Of a DNA stretch of 11,643 nucleotides, positions 6,339 through 11,643 are shown piece after piece. The stretch is from Planctomycetes bacterium UBA1662 (lineage in GTDB: Bacteria; Planctomycetota; UBA8108): assembly GCA_002320775.1 (NCBI GenBank), contig DCKY01000134.1, forward strand, positions 1-11,643, written 5' to 3'. The notes below the pieces were generated by a model. It saw nothing but the letters and a program-made list of their open reading frames with translations. It did not search any database and had not been told where the DNA came from. Position numbers and translations under genes: made by a program. The stretch's first letter is position 1; each line of letters opens with the position of its first letter.

Positions 6339-7679
6339 ATGTTGAACCTCTTCGGCCAGGAACACCGCCTCTGCGACGGCCTCACCCGCCGCGACGCCCT
6401 GAAGATCGGCGCCCTCGGATTTGGCGGGCTGAGCCTTCCCCAGCTTCTCGCGGCAGAGGAGCAGGCCGGAATCGGCAAGTCGAACAAGGCCATCATCATG
6501 GTCTATATGTGCGGCGCCCCCCCCCACCAGGACATGTACGATCTGAAGATGGACGCGCCTTCGGAAATCCGCGGCGAGTTCAAACCGATCCAGACCAACG
6601 TCGAGGGCATCGAGATCTGTGAGCTCCTGCCGCGCATGGCGAAGGTCATGGACAAGCTCATCCCCATTCGCTCGGTCGTCGGCTCGCCCAACGGCGCGCA
6701 TGACTCCTACATCTGCTACACCGGCCGAAAGAAACCGAACGAGGTTCGCGGCGGCTGGCCAAGCGTCGGCTCCTGCGTCTCCTCTCTGCTGGGCCCCACC
6801 GAGGCGGCGATTCCGCCCTTTGTCGGACTGTCGCCCAAGGCCGGTCATCCGCCCTATGGCTCGCCCGGGCTTCCCGGCTTCCTCGGACAGCGGCATTCGG
6901 CCTTCCGTCCCAATGGGCCGGTCGGCCAGGACATGGTGCTCAAGGACATGGACCTTGGACGGCTCGGCAACCGCCGGAGCCTCCTCGAAGCCTTCGACAC
7001 CTTCCGCCGCTCGGCTGATTCGCTCAGGTCGGTCTCCTCGCTCGACCGGCTGCAGCAGCGCGCCATGGACATCCTGACCTCCAACAGGCTCGCCGAGGCC
7101 TTTGACCTGTCGAAGGAAGATCCAAAAACGCTCGAGCGCTACGGCAAGGGCGATCCCAAGAAACACGGCGACGGAGCTCCCCTCAACCTGCAGCACTTCC
7201 TGCTGGCGAGACGACTGGTCGAGGCCGGCTGCCGGGTGGTGACCCTCAACTTCGGACGCTGGGATTTCCACTCGAACAACTTCAAGGAGCTGAAGAACAG
7301 GTACCTGCCTCTGTGGGACCAGGGTGTCACCGCCCTGGTCGAAGATCTCCACGAGCGCGGAATGGACTCCGACGTGTCCCTCGTAACCTGGGGCGAATTC
7401 GGCCGCACCCCGAAGATCAACAAGAACGCCGGACGTGACCACTGGCCGCAGGTCGGCGGCGCGCTGCTCGCCGGCGGCGGCATGCGGGCCGGCCAGGTGA
7501 TCGGTTCGACCGACCGCCTTGGTGAGGGACCGAAAGACCGTCCGGTACACTTTGGTGAGGTCGTCTCGACCCTCTACCACAATATGGGCATCCAGGCGCC
7601 CACGACCACGGTCAAGGACTTCCAGGGACGGCCCCACTTCCTCGTCGATGGCCACCAGCCGATGAAAGAGCTCATCTGA
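6339..7679 (+). CDS. DUF1501 family protein, Tat-exported
   Basis: The product is 446 residues from the ATG at 6339, with GAGGA 10 nt upstream. A TTG at 6300 would add 13 residues that do not look like a signal and push the Tat motif further in, so it is rejected. A twin-arginine signal, LTRRDALKIGALGFGGLS (R17, R18), ends near LLAAEE. The rest has the full DUF1501 signature. There is a GAPPHQDMYDLK block (59-70; the family usually has GGPSHLDTFD), EIRGEFKPI, ELLPRMAKVMDK, RSVVGSPNGAHDSY with a following TGR, GGWPSVGS, WDFHSN, and EFGRTPKIN...GRDHWP near the C-terminus. The family belongs to the alkaline-phosphatase/sulfatase fold, and conserved His/Asp residues suggest metal binding, but the reaction is unknown. 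In planctomycetes it is usually paired with a DUF1549/DUF1553 (PSD1-type) cytochrome-like gene. No such partner is in this window: the neighbours are a propeller upstream and a convergent gene downstream. Confidence 0.95.
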   Translation: MLNLFGQEHRLCDGLTRRDALKIGALGFGGLSLPQLLAAEEQAGIGKSNKAIIMVYMCGAPPHQDMYDLKMDAPSEIRGEFKPIQTNVEGIEICELLPRMAKVMDKLIPIRSVVGSPNGAHDSYICYTGRKKPNEVRGGWPSVGSCVSSLLGPTEAAIPPFVGLSPKAGHPPYGSPGLPGFLGQRHSAFRPNGPVGQDMVLKDMDLGRLGNRRSLLEAFDTFRRSADSLRSVSSLDRLQQRAMDILTSNRLAEAFDLSKEDPKTLERYGKGDPKKHGDGAPLNLQHFLLARRLVEAGCRVVTLNFGRWDFHSNNFKELKNRYLPLWDQGVTALVEDLHERGMDSDVSLVTWGEFGRTPKINKNAGRDHWPQVGGALLAGGGMRAGQVIGSTDRLGEGPKDRPVHFGEVVSTLYHNMGIQAPTTTVKDFQGRPHFLVDGHQPMKELI

Positions 7680-7730
7680 GCGGAGCCTCCGGCGAAACGT
7701 CCCTCTATCACGAAGCCGGCGCGGTGGTTC

Positions 7731-7766
7731 AATAAAAAGAGGGCGCCCGGCGAATGCCGGACGCCC
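7731..7766 (-). terminator. Rho-independent terminator of the giant leftward gene
   Basis: Stem GGGCG-C-CCGGC (7741-7751), loop GAAT, stem GCCGG-A-CGCCC (7756-7766): ten base pairs with one C/A mismatch. Read on the minus strand the stem is followed by TCTTTTTATT (7740-7731), a proper U-tract. It lies about 70 nt past the stop codon at 7834-7836. On the plus strand there is no T-run after the stem, so it is directional for the leftward gene and not a good terminator for the DUF1501 gene. Confidence 0.85.
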
Positions 7767-7777
7767 TGCGGGAAAGC

Positions 7778-7833
7778 AGACCAACCGAGAGCAAGGTCGG
7801 TCTTCGAGGGGGGAAAGGGGCCTTTCCCTCCTC
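7778..7833. repeat. Two further hairpins in the convergent junction
   Basis: AGACC-A-ACC (7778-7786) pairs with GGT-C-GGTCT (7795-7803) around an 8-nt loop. Directly next to it, GAGGGGGGAAAGG (7806-7818) pairs with CCTTTCCCTCCTC (7821-7833) over 13 positions, including one G-T pair and a GG turn (effectively a 4-nt loop). The second hairpin abuts the stop codon of the leftward gene (7834-7836). Neither has a U-tract in either direction. They may stabilise the 3' end of the leftward mRNA or block read-through between the convergent genes. Confidence 0.55.
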
Positions 7834-10800
7834 TCAGTCAGCGCAGACCAGGCTGGACTCCTCGCAGCCCACACCCGCGTCTTCCGTTCTGCCGCACTCC
7901 GGGTAGGGAGCCGACGGCTGATCCCCTCCAGTGAAGAGGAACTGCAGAAGACGAATCCCGTCGCTGATGTCCAGCTTGCCGTCAGAGTTGACATCCGCGC
8001 TGTCGCGACAGGACGGCTCAGCTCGGCCGAGGAACAGGTATCCGAAAACACTCTGCGAATCGGAGATGTTCACCTGGCCATCCGCGTTGGCATCTCCGCG
8101 AATGTAGACGGGACCGACACGCTCGCAGGCATCCCCGATACCATCGCCGTCGGAGTCGGCCTGGTCAGGATTCGGGACCCTGATGCAATTGTCGACAGTG
8201 TCCAGGACTCCATCGCCGTCCATGTCGGGACCGGGAGCGTCGCAGCAGACATCGACGATCAGCTTCATATAGTCGATGCCCGTGTCGTCCTGGATCGCGA
8301 TGTCCAGGTCGCCGTCCTGCATGATTCCGATGACGGAATCCACGTTCAGGGCGTCCATGGGCAGATCGCTCAGGTGCAGCGTAAGCACCACGCTCTGGCC
8401 GGGTCCCCAGGGATAGGCGGCAGGGTCACTCTGATCAACGACATTGTTGATCCTCATGCTCCAGGCCCGCTGGCTGCCCTGGTAAAAACCGATCGTGTCG
8501 TTGTAGGACAGGTTGGACGGTCCGGCCTTCAGGCTGATCTCGAGCCAGGCGTCCTTCACCTTGCAGTTCGGCTCCCAGCACCTGAAGGTGTGGCCGATGG
8601 GCTGGTCGGTGGGAATCACGTCGGTCGAGTAGAGAACGTTGCCGCTGCTCATCTGCTGCAGGACCTCGCCTACGAGGGCCGAGGAGGGATCCAGGGGACC
8701 ATCGGCAGGGTTGCCAGGACTGAAGTTGTCCTGGTCGCCGACCATGCACTCGATCCTCATGGGCTCCTCACAGACCTGCTTGTTGCCGAAATCGAGTCCG
8801 GAGAAGGTGGCTGCTGAGGCCGCTCCAGAGAAGAGTCCGACGGGGTAGCCAGCCGCGGCGGGCTGTGTCTGGGTCCAGTCGGCGGGCACGACCTCGGAAA
8901 CGAAGTACTTGCCGGGCTCGAGACAGTTGAAGCTGTACTCACCCTGGCTGTTGGTCACCATGGAGTCGGCGACAACAGTACCCTGGAGCAATTCACCGCC
9001 ATTGAGCTCGATCGTGACACCGGCAAGCGGGGCTTCACCGGGGTCCTGGACGCCATTGCCGTTCTCGTCGTTGTACTTGATCCCGGAGATCGAAGCGTCA
9101 CAGCAATACTCGACCCGGAGGCAGGCGCGAAGAACGGCCGTGTCATCCTGGATACGGAAGTCGAGATCACCATCAGCCAGGGCGGCAAGGATATTGCTCG
9201 GACCGTTGCCGCTGGGCAGGTTGGCGAGATCGAGAACGATGCTGCTCTGGGCGCCCTGCTGGGCCCAGTTGGCGCCGGTGAGAGCGTCAATGCTGGCGCT
9301 CCAGACGGTGGTCGCGCCCTCCATGAGGTAGAGCCTGTCATTGAATGAGAGGCCGCCGCTGGCGCGAAGAGCCAGCGTCAAGTTCGCTCCAACGACCAGG
9401 CATCCGGGCGGATGCATGTTCGTGAAGGTATGGCCGAACTGCTGGTCTACACCGGGATCATCTATCTGGGTGGTATACCCACTGGGGATGCTGGTGAGGA
9501 GTGAGAGCAGCTCGGGGCCGGGGGTCGCGTTGAGATCACCGTAAATGCAGTCGACATTCTGATCCGATTCGCATTCACAATTGGAATTGCCGAAGGAGAC
9601 AAAGGTAACGTTCTCTTCGTCAGCCTTGCCGCAGATCTCGACGGTCTGCAGGACGGTGGACGGCGCTGTCTGCACCCAGCCCGCCTGCTGGACCTCTTCG
9701 ATCGTGTAGGTCCCGGCCGGAAGGTTCTGGATACAGAGCCTGCCGCCTCTGCCGGTCTGGTCGACATAGGACACGGTGTCCCCGTGGATCCGGAACTCCC
9801 AGCCGGACAGTCCAGGCTCTCCGCGATCGCGAAAACCGTTGCGATTGAGATCCTCGTACTTGGTGATACAGATCGTTCCCGGCAGGCACTCGCAGCAGAG
9901 GGTGTAGCAGAAATCGAGATTCATCACCCCGGTGTCATCCTGGATGTAGAGATCAATCTTCCCATCCTGCAGCTCCGCGATGATATTCGCGGTGCCGCCG
10001 CCGCTGACGGGAAGGGCCGCGAGGTCGAGCGACAGCTGGTTCACTCCCTGGGTCGAGAACAACGAGCTGAGGCTCCTTGACCAGACCCTGGCCCCGGTAG
10101 CCGGATTGATCAGGTGGATCCAGTCATTGCTGCCCTGCCAGTCAAGCTCCAGGTTCAAGGTCGCCGCGATCATCGTACAGCCGCCGGGAACATCGACGGC
10201 GATGCTGTGACCGAAAACGTGGTTTGTGGAGGCCGGACCGAACTGCAGCTGCTGGTTGTGCTGAGAGCTGAGCTGCGTGTAGGAATCGATAGCCTCCTGG
10301 AGGTCGTCGGAGTTGACCACCGCGGCAGCTCCGGCGCGCCGCCTGTAGCAATCCTCGGTGGCATTGTCGCAGGGAACGTTACCGAAATTGAGATTCCCCC
10401 GCAGCGAACCCGAGACGGTCGTCAGCTGCTCCTCGTACTCGTTGTTCGAGGGGCCAACCTGGTACCAGCCAGGCTGCTGGACCTCGCTGACGAGGTAGGT
10501 GCCGACCTGGTCGCCATCGTAGGAGTAGTAGCCGCTCGAGTCGGTCGTTACGGTGACGACGTTCCCGTTGGGCTCGGTGATGTTGATGTCCCAGTCGCTG
10601 AGCTTGGGCTCGCCGACATCCCACTGACCGTTGGCGTTGCGGTCTTCATATTTGAAGCCGCTGAGTCTGGGAGCGCAGCACCAGATGGGGTAGAGGTCGA
10701 TGAAGTCGACGGCGGTGTCATCCTGGATGGCGATCTCGAGGTCGCTGCCGACCCCTGAGATGATATCGACAATGTTGCCGTTGTCGGTCGGAAGGTAGGC

Positions 10801-11643
10801 GAGATCGAGGTTGAAGAAGACATCCGCTCCCACCGCCCAGGACCCGTTGTTGAGCGTGGTCAGGTTCGCCGACCAGAGGGTGGAGCCATTGCTGCGGATA
10901 TAGATCCGGTCATTGCTGAGCAGGTCGCTGCCCACCGGGCGCAGGCGCATCTCGATGCGAAGATCGCTCAGGTAACAGTTCTCCTGCCCGGGCATCAGGA
11001 ACTGATGATTGAAGCACTTGTTGATGCCCAGCTCATCAAAGTCTCGCGAACAATTGGAGGTGGATGCCGGATTATTCGGAGCATCCGGTGAGCTTGAGAA
11101 ATTGTCCTGCGAACCGCCGGGCATGACGACCGGGTTCGTCGGTATGGGACAGGGCTCGGCCTGGCCGAAATGAAGGCCGCCTACAGTACCGGAGCCCGGG
11201 TGAACGGTGTGTACGACTGTCGCCGGATAGGTGGAGACCGTGCGGCCGGGTCTCTTGCGGACAAACATATCGTTCCCCTCGCTCTCCGCATGTTCAGCGG
11301 GAACGGCTGTCACGACCGCGTCCCGCAGGGGCTTGGCGACCCGAATGACATAGGTCTCATCCGATGGCACCCCCTCGAAGAAATAATCCCCCTTCGCATC
11401 CGTAACCGTCCTGTCGAGCTCGACACCGAAGCTCTCGAGAATCACCTCGACCCCCGGGCGCCCGGGCTCATCTTCAATCCTGACGCCGTTTCCGTCACGA
11501 TCGAGAAAAACCGTACCCCTGAGAGTGGAGACGGGTATTTCCCCCGGCCCCGGAACGGGAATGTCGGGCACCGCGATATCAGGATCGGGTTGCGCGACAT
11601 CACCGCCCCCCCTGATATCCTGGGCCCAGGCCGGCTGGGCCCA
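7834..11643 (-). CDS. Giant exported multidomain protein: SdrD_B-like repeats, four unknown IQDDT modules, TSP3 and dockerin-like end (5' end cut)
   Basis: The frame is open from the right edge (11643) to a TGA at 7834-7836: 1269 visible residues. A GTG at 11571 is not the likely start, because the 24 codons upstream of it stay open and read WAQPAWAQDIRGGGDVAQPD, the typical end of a signal peptide (AWA-Q cleavage). The true start is just outside. Numbering from the GTG: a Pro-rich linker is followed by SdrD_B-like domain 1 (about 16-81). Three further units follow, each an SdrD_B-like domain (302-398, 566-662, 827-930; opening KYEDRNANGQWD, KYEDLNRNGFRD, KYNDENGNGVQD) alternating with an unassigned ~160-residue module (137-299, 399-560, 663-824, 931-1110). 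At the end is a thrombospondin type 3 calcium repeat (1116-1150, DMDGDGVLD and DSDGDGIGD), then a dockerin-like pair of calcium loops (Asp1160/Asn1162/Asp1164/Asp1171 and Asp1193/Asn1195/Asp1197/Asp1204), each followed by a YLF/FLF helix, and a short Cys-rich tail. SdrD_B domains are rod-forming, calcium-stabilised folds, so a long surface or secreted stalk/adhesin is inferred. No sortase motif or membrane anchor is present. Confidence 0.93.
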   Translation of the reverse strand, partial: WAQPAWAQDIRGGGDVAQPDPDIAVPDIPVPGPGEIPVSTLRGTVFLDRDGNGVRIEDEPGRPGVEVILESFGVELDRTVTDAKGDYFFEGVPSDETYVIRVAKPLRDAVVTAVPAEHAESEGNDMFVRKRPGRTVSTYPATVVHTVHPGSGTVGGLHFGQAEPCPIPTNPVVMPGGSQDNFSSSPDAPNNPASTSNCSRDFDELGINKCFNHQFLMPGQENCYLSDLRIEMRLRPVGSDLLSNDRIYIRSNGSTLWSANLTTLNNGSWAVGADVFFNLDLAYLPTDNGNIVDIISGVGSDLEIAIQDDTAVDFIDLYPIWCCAPRLSGFKYEDRNANGQWDVGEPKLSDWDINITEPNGNVVTVTTDSSGYYSYDGDQVGTYLVSEVQQPGWYQVGPSNNEYEEQLTTVSGSLRGNLNFGNVPCDNATEDCYRRRAGAAAVVNSDDLQEAIDSYTQLSSQHNQQLQFGPASTNHVFGHSIAVDVPGGCTMIAATLNLELDWQGSNDWIHLINPATGARVWSRSLSSLFSTQGVNQLSLDLAALPVSGGGTANIIAELQDGKIDLYIQDDTGVMNLDFCYTLCCECLPGTICITKYEDLNRNGFRDRGEPGLSGWEFRIHGDTVSYVDQTGRGGRLCIQNLPAGTYTIEEVQQAGWVQTAPSTVLQTVEICGKADEENVTFVSFGNSNCECESDQNVDCIYGDLNATPGPELLSLLTSIPSGYTTQIDDPGVDQQFGHTFTNMHPPGCLVVGANLTLALRASGGLSFNDRLYLMEGATTVWSASIDALTGANWAQQGAQSSIVLDLANLPSGNGPSNILAALADGDLDFRIQDDTAVLRACLRVEYCCDASISGIKYNDENGNGVQDPGEAPLAGVTIELNGGELLQGTVVADSMVTNSQGEYSFNCLEPGKYFVSEVVPADWTQTQPAAAGYPVGLFSGAASAATFSGLDFGNKQVCEEPMRIECMVGDQDNFSPGNPADGPLDPSSALVGEVLQQMSSGNVLYSTDVIPTDQPIGHTFRCWEPNCKVKDAWLEISLKAGPSNLSYNDTIGFYQGSQRAWSMRINNVVDQSDPAAYPWGPGQSVVLTLHLSDLPMDALNVDSVIGIMQDGDLDIAIQDDTGIDYMKLIVDVCCDAPGPDMDGDGVLDTVDNCIRVPNPDQADSDGDGIGDACERVGPVYIRGDANADGQVNISDSQSVFGYLFLGRAEPSCRDSADVNSDGKLDISDGIRLLQFLFTGGDQPSAPYPECGRTEDAGVGCEESSLVCAD
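7930..8226 (-). other. Calcium-loop tail: thrombospondin type 3 repeat plus dockerin-like domain
   Basis: Encodes residues 1116-1213 of the giant protein. DMDGDGVLDTVDNC and DSDGDGIGDAC are thrombospondin type 3 repeats, Asp-rich loops that bind calcium. GDANADGQVNISD and DVNSDGKLDISD are two dockerin type I-like loops with ligands at positions 1, 3, 5 and 12, followed by FGYLF and LLQFLF helices. In planctomycetes this kind of tail is common on large exported proteins that have nothing to do with cellulosomes. It may serve in cohesin-like binding, retention or folding. Confidence 0.85.
8242..8781 (-). repeat. IQDDT module, copy D
   Basis: Residues 931-1110, the longest copy. Landmarks are His994 in IGHTF, Cys1003, Asn1024-Asp1025, Trp1037-Ser, LHLSDLP (1065-1071), IQDDT (1093-1097) and Cys1109-Cys1110. 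A short insertion (about 1046-1055) accounts for the extra length before the LP strand. It is followed by the calcium-loop tail in place of another SdrD_B-like domain. Confidence 0.8.
9100..9585 (-). repeat. IQDDT module, copy C
   Basis: Residues 663-824. Landmarks are His714 in FGHTF, Cys724, Asn744-Asp745, Trp757-Ser, LDLANLP (780-786), IQDDT (807-811) and Cys823-Cys824. The ALADGDLDFRIQDDT block is nearly the same as the MQDGDLDIAIQDDT of copy D. It lies between SdrD_B-like domains 3 and 4. Confidence 0.8.
9892..10377 (-). repeat. IQDDT module, copy B
   Basis: Residues 399-560. Landmarks are His455 in FGHSI, Cys465, Asn482-Asp483, Trp497-Ser, LDLAALP (515-521), IQDDT (543-547) and Cys559-Cys560. 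It is the most divergent copy in its N-terminal third, with a Gln/Ser-rich stretch (433-443), and has an extra Cys555. It lies between SdrD_B-like domains 2 and 3. Confidence 0.8.
10675..11163 (-). repeat. IQDDT module, copy A
   Basis: This is the N-terminal-most copy, residues 137-299 numbered from the GTG at 11571. Landmarks are His189 in FNHQF, Cys199, Asn220-Asp221, Trp233-Ser, LDLAYLP (255-261), IQDDT (282-286) and Cys298-Cys299. It has an N-terminal SQDNF stretch shared with copy D. It sits between SdrD_B-like domains 1 and 2. Confidence 0.8.

Noticed and set aside
6246..8051. 601-codon minus-strand frame opposite the DUF1501 gene
   Set aside because: It crosses the convergent junction and its terminator, overlaps the end of the giant gene in another frame, and encodes nothing recognisable. 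It is a composition artefact.
10114..10758. 214-codon plus-strand frame opposite the giant gene
   Set aside because: It is the complement of SdrD_B-like and IQDDT module coding sequence, with Val/Asp/Gly-rich composition typical of an antisense shadow.
8242..11163. Recent DNA-level tandem repeat or CRISPR-like array in the giant gene
   Set aside because: The repetition is at protein level only; the copies are diverged at the nucleotide level and too long and coding to be CRISPR units.
1..11643. Insertion sequences, integrases, attachment sites, tRNA or rRNA genes
   Set aside because: No transposase or integrase motif, tRNA-like cloverleaf or rRNA segment was seen on either strand.

Overview
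The window is GC-rich, densely coding bacterial DNA. It has the gene content typical of a planctomycete or a close relative: a secreted formylglycine-type sulfatase, two exported PQQ-like beta-propeller proteins, a Tat-exported DUF1501 protein, a secreted vWA protein, and a very large exported protein built from SdrD_B-like domains and ending in thrombospondin-type-3 and dockerin-like calcium loops. The C-terminal pattern of two DxNxDG loops, each followed by a YLF/FLF helix, is common in Planctomycetota. The taxonomic assignment is an inference from gene content; no rRNA or tRNA gene is present.

Layout. Positions 1-1915 hold a leftward pair: a vWA-domain protein (1915 to 1181), then a PQQ-like beta-propeller protein (1136 to beyond the left edge). 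A 156-bp AT-richer divergent region (1916-2071) separates them from a rightward series: an iduronate-2-sulfatase-like sulfatase (2072-3553), a 317-bp gap holding what looks like the C-terminal scrap of an esterase (3569-3661) and a stem-loop (3833-3860), an outer-membrane beta-barrel protein (3871-4680), a second PQQ-like propeller (4796-6121) and a DUF1501 protein (6339-7679). The rightward genes are separated by 115-317 bp, so they need not form one operon. A convergent junction (7680-7833) with three consecutive hairpins follows. One of these is a good leftward intrinsic terminator. The rest of the window (11643 to 7834) is one leftward giant gene whose start lies beyond the right edge.

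How the genes relate. Every protein appears to be exported (Sec or Tat signal, or a signal-peptide end at the window edge), so this is a cell-envelope and extracellular block. The sulfatase points to use of sulfated glycans or other sulfate esters. The beta-barrel, propellers and large repeat protein would act in the periplasm, outer membrane or at the surface. No shared pathway can be shown from sequence alone.

The most interesting item is the giant protein. It alternates four SdrD_B-like domains with four copies of a roughly 160-residue module that I cannot assign to a named family. Each copy has a histidine-containing motif (FGHxF-like), a Cys 9-10 residues later, an Asn-Asp pair, a Trp-Ser, a DLxxLP-like strand, an invariant IQDDT, and a vicinal Cys-Cys exactly 16 residues after the Ile of IQDDT.
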